Positions 1 to 12,058 of a stretch of 64,000 nucleotides of DNA are shown here, one piece after another (within the stretch, counting starts at the first letter, position 1; the number at the start of each line of letters is the position of its first letter). The notes under the pieces are model-generated. The model saw nothing but the letters and a program-made list of their open reading frames with translations. It searched no databases and was not told the origin of the DNA. Source of the stretch: Rehmannia glutinosa (taxonomy: Eukaryota; Streptophyta; Magnoliopsida; Lamiales; Orobanchaceae); NCBI GenBank assembly GCA_016081115.2, contig JABTTQ020002197.1, forward strand, positions 145,987 to 209,986, given 5' to 3'. The translations under genes and the position numbers were made by a program.

Positions 1-7
1 GCCAAAA

Positions 8-520
8 TTGCAAAGGCCTAGATCTCAGCAAAGGTCATTCCAATGGCAAAAGAACTATCATCAGCACACATATGCACCCAAGCACTACACTCAGAAATAT
101 CACAACTACCCAAAGAAGGAAATTGCTAAAACACACACACAGGCATACAGACAAAAGAGACAGTTGTATGAACCTAAAACCCCAAAGCAATTTGCCAAAG
201 TGAATTATGATTATGGCACAGATAGATGGCAATCTCTTAGAGTCAGATCATTTGGCTATAGGTTGGTTGGATCATCTTACAACACTAACCCCTCAGAACC
301 CAGGCAAGTATGAGTAACTAAAAACTGATTTCCTTGATTGCAGGTTCAAGGAACAGCTGAGTGCCAAGGAACCTGGTACATGGATAGTGGCTGTTCCAGA
401 CAAATGACAGGGAACAAGAAAAATCTTTCAAAATTAAAGGAGATTAGAGGTGCAAAAGTCATATTTGGAGGAAATGAAGCTCAGGGGAAATAAAGGCACA
501 TGATCCATCAAGAAAAATGG
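8..520 (+). pseudogene. gag C-terminus and protease remnant, SIRE copy A
   Basis: The first 300 bases encode a basic, Gln/Tyr/Lys-rich gag tail matching the region near 60730-61040 in copy B. After several stops a copia protease start is readable at about 372-420 (Trp-Tyr-Met-Asp-Ser-Gly-Cys-Ser), with the catalytic Asp-Ser-Gly motif intact. The following stretch (GNKKNLSKLKEIRGAKVIFG) is typical of copia proteases. Downstream frames are shifted and interrupted, so no functional enzyme is encoded. Confidence 0.8.
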
Positions 521-679
521 ATTAGAAATCACAGATGTTGCATACGTTGAAGGCCTCAACTTCAACTTGTTAAGCATCACCAACTCGTGACAAGGGCTAT
601 AATGTTGGATTCAATATGGGAGTGTGCCAAATCAAAGACACCGAATCAAATGAAGTAGTATTGCAAGGATCCGACAAAA

Positions 680-1662
680 GAACATGTATGTGGTAGATTG
701 GTCGACCGCCACACAAACACTTATATCGCTAGCAAAGAGTACAACCAAATCAAGTTGGTTGTGGCACAAGAAGTCGAGTCATCCGATTTTCAAGACAATT
801 AACAAGCTTGCAAAGAGTAATCTTGTGGAAGGACTACGACTCGATATATAAGAAGGAAAATGTTTGTGATGCATTCCAGATGGGAAAGCAAATCAAATCA
901 TCATTCAAAGAGAAGTCAAGTCCATCTTCAACAAGGATATTGCATCTGTTGCATATGGATCTATTTGGTCCACTTGAGCCAGCTAGCATAAGTGGAAAGA
1001 AATACACTCTATTAGTGGTGGATGATTATTCAAGATATACATGGACAATTTTCATGTGCAAAAAGAAAGAAACTTTGCAAAAGTTACCTCAACTGATGAA
1101 AAGAGTTCGAAATGAGAAGAGTCAAACCATTATTAAGATAAGATCTGATAGAGGAATTGAGTTTGTCAATGGAATAATAACTCAGTACTGTGTTGAAAAT
1201 GGTATTGCTCATGAATTATCTGCAGCAAGGACTCCACAGCAGAATCGAGTAGCAGAAAGAAGGAACAGAACTCTTAAGGAAGCTGCAAGAACCATCTTAG
1301 CTGAAGCTGGTCTGCCTAAAAGGTTTTGGGCTGAAGCCATCAATATTGCATGTTATACTCAAAATAGATGCATGATAAATAGACAGCTGACAAAGACTCC
1401 CTATGAGATTTGGACAGGGAGAAAGCCAAATGTTGGGTACTTTAGAATATTTGGATGTAAATGCTTCATCCACAACAATGGCAAGGATAATCTAAAGGCT
1501 TTTGATGCTAAAGCTGATGAAGGTATCTTTTTGGGATATTCAGCTGAAAGCAAAGCCTACAGATTGCTGAACAAGAAGACTATGGTCACAGAAGAGTCTA
1601 TCCATGTGGTCTTTGATAAACCTAATGTAAATGGAGAAGACATAGAGGAGTTAGGTCGATAA
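680..1662 (+). pseudogene. integrase region, SIRE copy A
   Basis: Bases 680-890 hold a decayed GAG-pre-integrase/HHCC segment (a WLWHKK-like start, then NKLAKSNLVEGL) broken by frameshifts. From about 880 to 1662 one frame is open and encodes the integrase core: HMDLFGPLEPASISGKKYTL, VVDDYSRYTW, IRSDRGIEF and ELSAARTPQQNRVAERRNRT, followed by the usual copia C-terminal motifs (RFWAEAINIA, RKPNVGYFRIFGCKCFI). The catalytic pattern D...D...E is visible. The frame ends at a stop at 1660-1662, where intact relatives continue into reverse transcriptase. Confidence 0.88.
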
Positions 1663-1779
1663 GTTTGAATCACCCAACTATGCGAGAAGAGTCCCTATGT
1701 TGAAGTGAAAGTCGGAGTAATTAATCAAGGTGAAGATGAGATAGTGAATCTCAAAGACAGTGGAAAATCTGCTGACTAA

Positions 1780-3496
1780 GTGATGATGAGAGAGCTGCTC
1801 AAGATAACACATTTGCAGAAGACGATCGAACCCGGTGACTTACTCCAACCTGATGTGAGATGGCTGAGAGACCATCCACCAGAGCTAGTCATTGGAGATG
1901 TAAGAAATGGTGTAAGAACCAGATCTAGAGCCCAACAAGAAGCTATGTTCACTTGTTTTATTTCCCAAATAGAACCTAAAGATGTGTCCCAAGCATTGAA
2001 TGACACACATTGGATTCAAGCCATGCAAGAAAAACTGAATCAGTTTGAACGAAATAAAGTATGGGAATTAGTGCAAAGACCAACCCATCAAAATGTCATT
2101 GGCACAAAATGGGTTTTCAGAAACAATATGAATGAAGAAGGATCTGTGGTAAGAAACAAAGCAAGATTGGTAGCCAAAGGGTATTGCCAAGAGGAAGGAA
2201 TAGATTTGATGAAACATTTGCTCCTGTTGAAAGATTAGAAGCAATAAGGATGTTTATTGCCTATGCTACTCACAAGAACTTTACTGTATATCAAATGGAT
2301 GTGAAGAGTGCATTTTTAAATAGATTGTTGGAAGAAAAAGTCTATGTTGAACAACCTCCAGGATTTGAGCAGAAGACTCTTGGAGATAAGGTGTACAAGC
2401 TCAAGAAAGCTCTATATGGATTGAAACAGGCACCTAGAGCATGGTATGATACATTATCTCAATTTTGGACAGATAATGGATTCACCGAAGGCAAAATGGA
2501 CAGAACACTCTTCAGAATTCAAGATGGAGAGAGTATACTGCTTGTTCAAATATATGTGGATGACATTATTTTTGGATCCACAAACAAAGAGATGTGTGAT
2601 AAGTTCTCAAACCTCATGCAAGGCAAATTTGAAATGAGCATGATGGGAGAGCTGACATTCTTTCTAGGACTTCAAGTTAAACAGCTGAAGGATGGAACCT
2701 TCATAAGTCAAACAAAGTATACCAGAGACTTAATGAAGAAATTTGGTATGGAAGAGAAGTCTTCTGTGAAAATACCAATGAATACATCTGTCAAGATGGA
2801 TATGGATGCAGATGGCAAGCCTATGGATAAAACAAGATACAGAGCACTTATTGGATCACTGCTCTATCTAACAGCAAGCAGGCTAGACATCACCTTTGCA
2901 GTAGGTGTATGTGCATGATTCCAATCTGCTCCAAAGGAAAGCCATATGACTGGAGCTAAGAGAATCCTAAGATATTTGAAGGGATGCCAGGAAGTCAGCT
3001 TATGGTATCCAAAGGAAGGTGGATTCAGGCTAATTGGTTACTCAGACTCGACTATCTTTGGATGTAGAGTTGATAGGAAGAGTACTTTCAGGTACATGTC
3101 AAATTCTTGAAACAGATTGGTTTCTGGTTTAGCAAGAAGCAAAACTCAATAGCCACATCTACTGACTAAAGCGAGTACATAGGCTCAAGGCATTTGTTGT
3201 GCCCAAGTCTTATGGATGAGACAACAGCTGAGAGATTATGATGTTGAAGAAAAAGAGATTCCAATCATGTGTGATAACACAAGTGCTATTGCAATCACTC
3301 AAAACCCTGTGTTGCATTCAAGAACAAAGCACATTGATGTCGAGATATCATTTTATAAGAGATCATGTTGAAAAGAAAGACATCACCTTGGAATACATCT
3401 CAAGCGATAAATAGTTAGCTGACATATTCACAAAGCCATTATGTGAATCAAGGTTTGAAGAGCTTAAGCATGAGCTAGGGTTAATTGAGCTGAATT
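1780..3496 (+). pseudogene. reverse transcriptase and RNase H, SIRE copy A
   Basis: Bases 1780-2238 carry the pre-RT segment (NDTHWIQAMQEKLNQFERNK, GTKWVFRNNMNEEGSVVRNK). A frameshift near 2200 moves reading into the frame 2184-2918. That frame has the copia RT core: FDETFAPVERLEAIR, QMDVKSAFLN, LYGLKQAPRAWYDTL and the catalytic box Tyr-Val-Asp-Asp at about 2553-2564. RNase H follows (2930-3496) in broken frames: CDNTSAIAITQNPVLHSRTK and LADIFTKPL are recognisable. Several stops (for example at 2916-2918 and around 3410) show it is not translated as a polyprotein. Confidence 0.9.
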
Positions 3497-3689
3497 GACA
3501 CTCAGAAAACTCAAAGAGAAGAGAAGGATCGTGAAAAGATGAAAATAGAGCAGAGCGTGTAAATCGACTAAGTGAATCACCATATCGTAAAGTCACCAGA
3601 TCGAGTTAGTTAGGTGAGAGTCACTATGTGAATAGAGAGAAGAAGAGTAGAGTCAGCTAAGGAATAAGCTGAGTCATTTATGAGCTAAG

Positions 3690-3803
3690 TGACAAAAACG
3701 CAGTCGTTTTTAATGAGCGGGAATGTTTTTAAGGATGACGTCAGCGTAATAATGACAGGTACAATCAAAAGCTGCACGACAAAGCATATGATTGGATATA
3801 AAT
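3690..3803 (+). promoter_or_regulatory. Possible internal promoter upstream of the extra SIRE ORF
   Basis: Between RNase H and the extra 3' coding region lies about 530 bp of non-coding DNA. It holds a perfect inverted repeat (AAAAACG-CAGT-CGTTTTT, near 3693-3711), a palindromic bZIP-type site TGACGTCA at 3736-3743 and a TATAAAT box at 3797-3803. A CT-rich, leader-like stretch leads to the ATG at 4031. Motifs and spacing (about 54 bp from TGACGTCA to the TATA box) are seen directly; promoter function is inference. Confidence 0.35.
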
Positions 3804-4030
3804 CTTTGCCGCATTAAATGTGGGCAATTAAATGCTAATCGGCGTGCTAAAATCTGAGCCGTCGATCTTGATCAAATTTCAAAAACTGAAAGCACGTCCT
3901 TTCTTAACCCATATGTGCCATTTTGTTCATTTTTTCTCTCACATTACTCAAAACTGTTCATCTCTCCAAAAGCAAAGAAGCATTTTTCTGAGCAAGTTCG
4001 TCAAAGTTCATTCGGTAAAAACTCAGAAAA

Positions 4031-7000
4031 ATGGCATCAACCTATGATTTCACCAAGCTAGGGAAGCAAATCTACACTGGTTCTACCGTGGATTTCGAAG
4101 GAATGGTCAAACAGGGTTCCGATGAAACCCTTGTAAAGAAGATAGCCGACAAAATCGAGAAATCTAGATTGAAACCCTTTCTCACAATGGAGTTTCAGAT
4201 GACATACGTTGAGGAGGTAGCACAGTTCTACGTGAATGCTGAGGTTCACGACGAGGGCATCAAGTCCTCTGTTCACGAAAAGGATTTTACAATCACCGCT
4301 GAAGATCTAGCAGAGCATTGTTTGCTGCCATCGGAAGGAGTGTCGGAGATATTTAAGGCTGATGTAAACTTGGCTGCTGCATGGAAGGAAGTGGCGGACC
4401 GAATGAATGTCTTTGCGAAGGTGGTTTTTGGTGACAAGAAGAAGTGAAGGAAGATTATCATGTTTCGATGGATATCGTAGCCAAATGTGTAGACATAAAG
4501 TTTGGAAGCTTCAATCAGCTGTCCAAAACCAAGCTGATCGTCATGGCTGCGATCATGGAGGAGAAGAAGGTAAACTGGGCTGAGTTTGTATACAGCAGAC
4601 TCTGCCAGAATGTTGGAAACAAGTCCTACAAGGACGATGGATCATTCGGAGGATCCTTGGGCTATGGCCTTGTAGTTGGCCGGTTGATGGAGGTGAAGGG
4701 TGTTCCACTCCGACATGGAAATGCGTTCCATGTCAACAAGAAGATGTTCCGATCAAACCTCTCAGGAGCCCAGAAGAGAGCTTATGCCAAGAGGGCGGAT
4801 ACCAGTGAGGGGGAATCACCGACATCGAGGAAACAGATTGTTGCCTCCCCCAGAAGAAGAAAGTCTGCCGTGCGGTTGGAAAGAAGACAGTTGCTCTGCA
4901 ACAAAGAAGAAAACCTTTGCCCCTTCGGTCGAGTCACCTCCCCCTACAAAGCCGTGTCTCCTGCCCCTGCTGCCGCGGTGGAGAAGGAATCCTTAATACC
5001 TTCTCCAGGAATAAAGAAGAAGAGGACTGCCAAGGCGAGAAAGGCAGCTGCCTCTAACGCAACTCCAAAGGCCTTTACCTTTGAGGAATTGGAGGAAGTA
5101 GAATCAGATATTTCTCTGGTGAAAACCAAGAGAAGGAGAAGACTTACCAGGCATTCAGAACTTGAGAAGACAGCTGAGTCTGCCACTCAGCTGGAAAAGA
5201 TCTCTGAGAATGGTGAAGAAGTGCAGTCTCCAGAAGTGCTTGATGAAACCGCCAAGTCTGCTGAGGCCGATCAGCAGAGGCACATCGAAGACCCAGCTGT
5301 GGACAGAACATCTGAGGAACAAGAAGTAGCCAAGACAGCAGAATCCCCTGTCGACAGGACGGTGTATCCACCTACGACAGACGCTGCTGAGGACGAAGAG
5401 CAGCAGAGTTTGCTACCCTCTATTCCTGAAAAGGAAGGGCAATAGGGAGACGATGATGATGATGATGTAATGATGTACTCTCCACTGTATCCAGACATTC
5501 AAAATCGTCTGCGAGAATGGAGAAAATGGAAGTTGAGTCACTCTAGGGTGCAGTTCGAACACCCAGAGTTCATTGATGAGGAAGAGGAACTCTTCAAGTT
5601 TCTCGAAGTTGATACAGTGCTGCAAGCTCTTGATGAGGATAATTGTATTAATATGCTGCAAATTCGGAAGGAGAACGAAACAGCAAGAGCAAAGCGGTGA
5701 GGAAGCAGAGGCGCGTGAGAAAGCCAAAGATCTGTCCTCTTTCATCGAATCGTGATCACACTCATCCGCATATAGATGTTCTTTTCCGGAAGTGATGAGG
5801 ACTTGGATCTCCGGGGCCGCCGCAACGGAGGAGATAGAAATGCAGAAAGCCATGCAGGAATCCAGGATGATGCATGAGCAACAGCTGAGGGAAGAACCTG
5901 GAGAGTCTTCCAAATCTCAGCTGGAGATTGATCCGTTGGGAGTGGTACAACAGATTGCCATAGTTATTACTGCAACCACTTCCCCAGTTCACTCAGAAGA
6001 TAGATCTAGGGGAATTGGTGATGAAACTGGGAACTTGGGGACCCAAGTCGAGCCAACCCCTGTTGAGGGTGTCTTACCCCCTGCCCCCACGGCTGAACAC
6101 TCAAAGGACACAGCCGGGAGTCTAGAGAAGAGTGACCCCATCACAAGTCACTCAGTTGGTGTGCCAGCTGAGGGGGAAACTCCCTCCACTGCAACTAGGT
6201 CAGAGGATGTTGCAGCTGACTCCACCCTGAATCTAGGAGGCGAAGTGGAGAAGGAACAAGAAAAAGAAAAACAGCAAGTTGTCACTGAAGAAGCTCGGAC
6301 AGTTGAGTCTATCTGGTGAAGTGCCAACCGCTCTGGCCGAGGACGCGCCGATGCGTGCGATCGAGGCACGGGATGGATCTGCCCGGGAGTTAACACTTTG
6401 GGCAATGAAAGTGCAATCCACGGAGTTGAGACTCCTGTGGATGCCACTGCAGAAGACCCTAAGACAGTTGCGCCTGTCGAAGGGATTGTACAAGGCCCCG
6501 CTGCAGATTGAGACCGCAGGAGGTAATGAAGGCCTAAGGGAGGTTGAGACTTCCCTAGGTAAAAATCAAGTAGAAAAAAGTATTCCTCGGACCATAATTG
6601 CCGACTCGAGAGAAGGAAATCGAGTGCTCTTCATGAGTCCCAGGATGATCCTGATACAACTTTCCTGGGATCTGCAGATGAAACCGAGTCTACTCCAACC
6701 GAACATCATAAAGACTCGGTGAGGACGCTACCAAGTACGAGTAAGCGAAATTCAAGGCGTCGCTTTCGTCAAAGTTCAATTTTGATGATGAGCCTAGCCT
6801 TCAAGACTCATCCTCATCCGATGACGCCGATGGTGCGGTGAGGACACGCAAATTCATTTAGCGAAAACCACCGAGGCCAAAGAAGTCGTTAAGACAGTGA
6901 GGCTCATCGGTGGCCAATCATCTCACCAAGGCCCGATTGAGACCGAGTCATCTCGCGCAGCTCTCGAAGCCGCAGGCTCGACTCAACCTGAAGCATCACA

Positions 7001-8734
7001 AGCACGAACAACTGAATCCTCAATTCCATATGTGCGTGATGATGCGTTTGTAGAAACTTTTCCTTTTCAGATTGAGCTGCCTTGAAGAAGAAACAGCCTG
7101 TGAACAGCGCCGTTTCAACGTTCGACCAGATCCAGTCATTCCCACCGACTCCATTGTCCCCATAGATTTTGATTTCGATGCTGCTTGGCCGCCAGCTGAA
7201 ACCGAGGTGACTGCTGAGGTACGTGAGGTATTCAAGACAATACTCGGTGAGATTGAAAAGATTGAACGGCACCAAGCTTCACTTGATATGCGACTGGACA
7301 ATAGAGATGCCACCCTCACAGAAGATTTAAGAGGGATTGTGGTACGGATAAGGGAATGGTGTTAGCAGCAGAGTACTATGCGAATGGAACAGGTTCGATA
7401 CTTTAAGGCATTGTACAATAAGATGCTGATCTGGAGCGCCGATAATGCTGATATGAAGAGGAGGATGCAAGAAAATATTGATAGGATACATGCCTCCCAC
7501 AACATTGAAATGGAACTGCTGCGAGAATTTCACAGGAAAGAACTTCTGCGCGTCGAGGAAAACATGAATAACAAATTCAGTCTTCTTATGGCTGAAATGA
7601 AACTGGTGGCAGCCGAGTCCAAAGCCACTCGCTCAAAATTCCGAACAGCATACTCCGCAGCAGACTCCAAACAGAACTCAACTATCAGTCGCCTAGACTT
7701 TATGCTAGCAGGTATGTTCCCAGGGGTTCCTCTCTCCTTTGATGATGCCAAAAAGGGGGAAGAGGAATACTAGAAGATGCTTAAGGGGAAGGTTGGTGAG
7801 AAGGAAAAGGAAACAGCTGTCGCAGAAGGGAAAGATACAGCTGTTGAGAAGAAGAAGGAGAAGGGAAAAGCAGTTGAGGGGGAAGGTTCAAAAGACATGA
7901 CCCTAATGTTTGTTGAAACCCCTCAACAAGGACTCGTCACAGCTGACATCATCAGCAAACTTCCAGTGACTCTGCCGCTCCAACACTCTGCCGTACCCAT
8001 GTCTGAGAAGAGGAACATAGTAGAAACAGGGATGAAGGAGGTTGAAGGAAAAATGGATGCCCGTGTGATGGACATATTGAAACAATACGGAGGCATTCCA
8101 GCAGGAAGAGACACTAATGCCATTTCAGACGTTGGAAACAAGCCCAGATCAGTTGATGAATTCAAAACGCTCGAATCCAAAGGATACTTCGAAGGCATGT
8201 CCATGGCCCAAGCCTGAACTTGTATTGGGAAAAAGGCTTTAAAATTTGCGAAGAAGGCGATAAGCGATAGACTATCGTCGGTCAATGAGACTACAAGCGA
8301 GAAGTCGGTGACAAAAGGAAGGCTCGAAGACAATACACGCCCGAGAGGAAGAGGAAGAAGCGATGGAGGAAGAGGTTTGGACTAGACCTCTACCCAAAAA
8401 CATTGAATACATAGATCCAGGGAAGAAAGGAGGGATCTATTGGGCTGGATTTGATGCCATAGCAAATCTTGAAGTGGCGAGGAAGAATGTTGACTATGTC
8501 AAAAGGATTGAAGAAGAAAATAAGAGACAAGATCAGCTGTGGGAAGAGAGTCAACGAAGACAAGAAAGGAAGAGAAAAGATGAAGCTGCTAGAAGAGCCT
8601 ACGAGAAAAAGAAAGCAGCTGAAGATGAGAAGAAGAGAAAGAGAGAGAGGGCAGAGGAAGAGGAAAGGAAAAAGGAAGCGGTGAAAGGCGATGAAGTTTC
8701 TCTGTCCACCCCTTCATGTATTTTACTACTGTAA
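4031..8734 (+). pseudogene. Extra 3' ORF region of SIRE copy A (plant-transposon-protein-like and coiled-coil)
   Basis: A 4.7-kb coding region after pol, now split by frameshifts and stops into pieces at about 4031-4447, 4444-5445, 5470-5755, 5792-6319, 6279-6722, 6897-7365, 7378-7773, 7777-8217 and 8363-8734. The first two pieces overlap by a one-base shift and together form a globular domain of about 230 residues (FEGMVKQGS, WAEFVYSRLCQNVG, LGYGLVVGRLMEVKGVPLR). This resembles the putative plant transposon protein domain found in the same position in other SIRE-type elements. The rest is Glu/Lys/Ser/Pro-rich and low in complexity. A coiled-coil stretch at 7378-7640 and a strongly charged helix at 8480-8690 follow. 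I see no convincing signal peptide or membrane segment, so the name envelope-like would rest on position only. Confidence 0.65.
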
Positions 8735-8970
8735 ATGCATATGTATGTAAGTCTTCTGTACGTGGAATAAGAATCTGTAATTTCTATATTTTGCGTAGAT
8801 ACAGAATGCCATGTTGCTCTGATACACTTTGTAAACAGCTGTGTAAAGGACAAGAATGTTATGATCAATAAAAAGATTGATTCTACGCATACATTCTATG
8901 TTTCTACATTGTCTGTATGTATCTTTGCTATTTACATTTTGTATGTATGTTTTAAGTTTTGGCATCATCA

Positions 8971-8983
8971 AAAAGGGGAAAAT
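8971..8983 (+). other. Polypurine tract of SIRE copy A
   Basis: A-rich/G-rich run AAAAGGGGAAAATT immediately before the TGTTGGG that opens the 3' LTR; this is the usual site of plus-strand priming. Confidence 0.75.
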
Positions 8984-10534
8984 TGTTGGGAAATTTATTG
9001 CTTAGATTTTGATGAATGCCATGTAAAACTTAGACTAGAAAGTTGGCACCCCATTTTCCTTGTAATTTATATTGTAATAGATAGGACTGTACGAGCTGAG
9101 TCAAGTCAGCTATGCCCGATATACAAGAAATCAACTGAAGACTGAATTGAAGACTCTGCTGTGAAACAGCTGAGTATGGCAAATAGGAGAAGTCAAGAAC
9201 TCGACTGAAGGAGTATCAGCTGAGATACAACTGTAAGAAGAGTTAGTCAAGTCAAGCAAAGAAGCCAAGCCAAGTCAAGTTGAAGTGACAGATGAGTCTT
9301 TCAATCATTGGAGCAGACTCAAGTCACCTGGGGAAGTTAGAGAACTGCATGAGTCAAGTCAAGACGATCGAAAGAATCCGTTTGTACGAAGTGAGGATAT
9401 TACCTAAACAAGTAATACTTCCATTTGCCATGTCTTAAAGTGTTTAGTCGAAGCGTGCAAAAGGAATAAACCAATGGGAAATCGCACCTTGTGTCGAAAC
9501 CGGAAAGCTACAAGACATTTAATTCGAGGAAATGTCAACATCAAGGACTGCAACAAGACAAGCCAATGAACACAAGTGACTTTTGAAAATCAGCCTATCT
9601 CTTCAATGGACAGATTTTTAAAAGTTCACTATAAAAGGCTGAGGAATCACTTTGAGAAAGGGTTACCTTGCATACCTAAGATAACAAGCATTATTGAAAG
9701 CGTAACCAAAGACAAAATATTCTCAAGTTATTCAAGCAAATCCTCAAGCCTAAATTTGAAGGAAATTGATCCAACACCAAGTTGTGAAGGAAAGACAACT
9801 TCAAAGCATGTTGAAGAGGAAACTTTTGAAGAATCAAAAGGGGTCTACATTCCAAGGAGGATTGTAGAAAGGTTCAAGGTCGAACCAGTCTCAAGTTATT
9901 GGAGGTCTTCGTGATCAAATCCAAGAAGCTTGAGCAAGTGAGTGAAGTAGCAAAGCGGCACGCCCGTGAAGAAGCGAGTTGGATTAGAAGCCGCCTATGT
10001 GACCAAGGCATCTCAGATCGAGTCCCAAAGGATCAAGTCATTTGTGTGATCAAGACTTGTATACGGGTGATAACCACTTTGTAATCGATCAATACTTAGT
10101 GGATTCCTCTAGGAGTTGGAGAAGAGAGGAGTATAAGAATTACCCCATCTTGAACCTCTATAAAAATTATTGTGTCATTTACATTTCAAAGCATTTAATT
10201 TGCATATTATTTTATATCTGCGATAATTTGCTATCGATAATTAACAAAGTGCTAAAACCAAGTGTTAAAACAAACTTAAACCAAATTCAAGGGTGTTAAG
10301 TCTTGTGAAAATCTCATCACGACCAAGTTAATGTTTAGACTAAACAAGTGAGTTATTCTATCAATGCTCAATCGAGTTTGTTGAGTGGCTAACTCTTTGG
10401 TTAACTAACCTAGCTGTCCCTCAAGGATTTATTTGTGTATTTAACTCGTAATATTTTAAAAGGACTAAAATCGAAAAGTTGGTAAGGTTTATTCAACCCC
10501 TTCTAAACCTTACTCACACCCCTTGGGACCTACA
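8984..10534 (+). repeat. 3' LTR of SIRE copy A
   Basis: About 1551 bp, starting TGTTGGGAAATT directly after the polypurine tract and ending GGGACCTACA, a typical end for this lineage. A TATA box (TATAAAAG) at 9630-9637 marks the likely U3/R border. The right end is inferred from the TG...CA rule and from the abrupt switch to in-frame gag of another element at 10535. The five bases after the LTR (GACGA) should be the target duplication; the partner lies outside the window. Confidence 0.75.
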
Positions 10535-10535
10535 G

Positions 10536-11088
10536 ACGACGAGGTGATAAATACACCTCAAACAATAATGCCACAAGCCAAAACTTCAATCAAGGAAGAG
10601 GCCGCGGACGAGGTAGAGGCCCGAGAGGTGGAAGATATAGGCCAAATCAACCAAGATATGACAAATCAGAGATTGAGTGTTGTAATTGTCATCGCTTTGG
10701 TCATTATGCTTGGGAATGTTGAAGTAACGTAGAGGAGACAAGTAATCTTATGCAGAGCAATGATAAAGAAGATGTAGATCCCACTTTGCTTCTTGCTTGC
10801 AAAAATAATCAAGATGAGAAAGGGAATCAATGGTATCTTGACTCCAGTACAAGTAGTCACATTTGTGGAAAGAAAGATTTGTTCATGGAACTTGATGAAT
10901 CGGTCGATGGTGATATAGGTTTTGGAGATTCTTCAAAAGTTCAAGTCAAAGGAAAAGGTACAATTTTGATTCCGTCAAAAGATGGAAGCCATCAATTTAT
11001 TTCTAATGTCTTTTATGTTCCGGCCATGAAAAGCAACATTTTGAGTTTGGGACAACTGTTGGAGAAAAATTATGATATGCTCTTGTAA
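10536..11088 (+). pseudogene. gag zinc knuckle and protease, second copia element
   Basis: Frame +: an Asn/Gly/Arg-rich gag tail (NFNQGRGRGRGRGPRGG) leads into a CCHC zinc knuckle at about 10678-10719 (CNCHRFGHYAWEC), followed at once by a TGA stop. From 10750 a protease domain is open: NQWYLDSSTSSHICGKKDL, then IGFGDSSKVQVKGKGTI and FYVPAMKSNILSLGQLLEK. The protease triad reads Asp-Ser-Ser instead of Asp-Ser/Thr-Gly, so it would be impaired even without the other breaks. Confidence 0.85.
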
Positions 11089-11097
11089 AGTAGAAGT

Positions 11098-12058
11098 TTG
11101 ACCATGAATGATGAAAATGGGAGATTGTTGGCCAAGGTACCTATGACGAAGAATAGAATGTTTTTGCTAAACATTCAAAATGACGTCTCTATGTGCTTAA
11201 AGTCTTGTTTCAAAGATGCATCTTGGCTATGGCATTTGAGGCTTGGACACTTGAACTTTGATGACCTCAAAATGATGAGCAAACAAAGAATGGTGAAAGG
11301 ATTGCCTTCCATAAATCATCCAAATCAACTTTGTGAAGGATGTCTTTATGGGAAGCAAGCTAGAAAGAGTTTTCCGAATGAGTCTATGTCTAGAGCTCAA
11401 CATCCACTGGAGTTGATACACTCGAATGTTTGTGGACCTATCAAGCCATCATCACTTGGTAAGAATAATTACTCCGTGCTTTTTATTGATGACTATTCTC
11501 GGAAAACTTGGGTGTAATTTTTGAAGAAAAAATCAGAGGTGTTTGAAACCTTCAAAAAGTTCAAGGCGATGGTTGAAAAACAAAGTGGTTATCAAATAAA
11601 AGCTCTTCGGTCCGACAGAGGTGGTGAATTCACTTCAAATGAATTCGAAAATTTCTTTGAGAAAAATGGTATTCATCATCCCATGACAACTCCATATTCA
11701 CCACAACAAAACGGAGTAGCCGAGCGAAAGAACCGGACTATTCTTAACATGATGAGGAGTATGTTGAAAAGCAAAAATATGCCGAAGGAGTTTTGGGCCG
11801 AAGCTGTTTCTTGTGCAATCTACTTGATGAAGCGGATGTTACACTAAAAGTGTGCATGAAAAAACACCTCAAGAAGCCTGGAATGGCTATAAACCAATTG
11901 TTTCACACTTGCGGGTTTTTGGAAGCATAGCCTATACACATGTTCCTGTTGAGAAAAGAACCAAACTTGATGATAAAAGTGCAAAATATATCTTCATAGG
12001 CTATGATCAAAGTTCTAAAGGCTACAAGTTGTACAATCCAAAAATGGAAAAATTGTGA
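11098..12058 (+). pseudogene. integrase, second copia element
   Basis: The GAG-pre-integrase/HHCC zinc domain is complete at about 11220-11370 (WLWHLRLGHLNFDDL ... LCEGCLYGKQARKSF). The catalytic core follows: LIHSNVCGPIKPSS, FIDDYSRKTWV, then a stop at 11515-11517, then LRSDRGGEFTSNEFENFF and TTPYSPQQNGVAERKNRT. A frameshift at 11847-11852 and another near 12055 separate it from the C-terminal part (HLRVFGSIAYTHVP, FIGYDQSSKGYKLYNP). The element belongs to a Tork/Ale-like copia lineage by motif style; I did not resolve it further. Confidence 0.87.

Larger units (their letters stand above)
1..10534 (+). mobile_element. SIRE-type Ty1/copia retrotransposon, copy A (5' end outside window)
   Basis: A long copia element read on the plus strand in the order gag C-terminus, protease, integrase, reverse transcriptase, RNase H, a long extra 3' coding region, polypurine tract and 3' LTR. 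The order PR-IN-RT-RH assigns it to Ty1/copia. The large additional region after RNase H and the 1.55-kb LTR point to the SIRE/Maximus lineage. Every reading frame is broken by stops and frameshifts, so this copy is dead. The 5' LTR and most of gag lie left of the window. The end of the 3' LTR abuts coding sequence of an unrelated copia element, so this element appears to be nested in it. A homologous copy in the same orientation starts near 58926. Confidence 0.9.

Noticed and set aside
4031..8734. Calling the extra SIRE ORF an envelope gene
   Set aside because: No signal peptide, transmembrane segment or fusion-like motif is visible; position alone is not enough.
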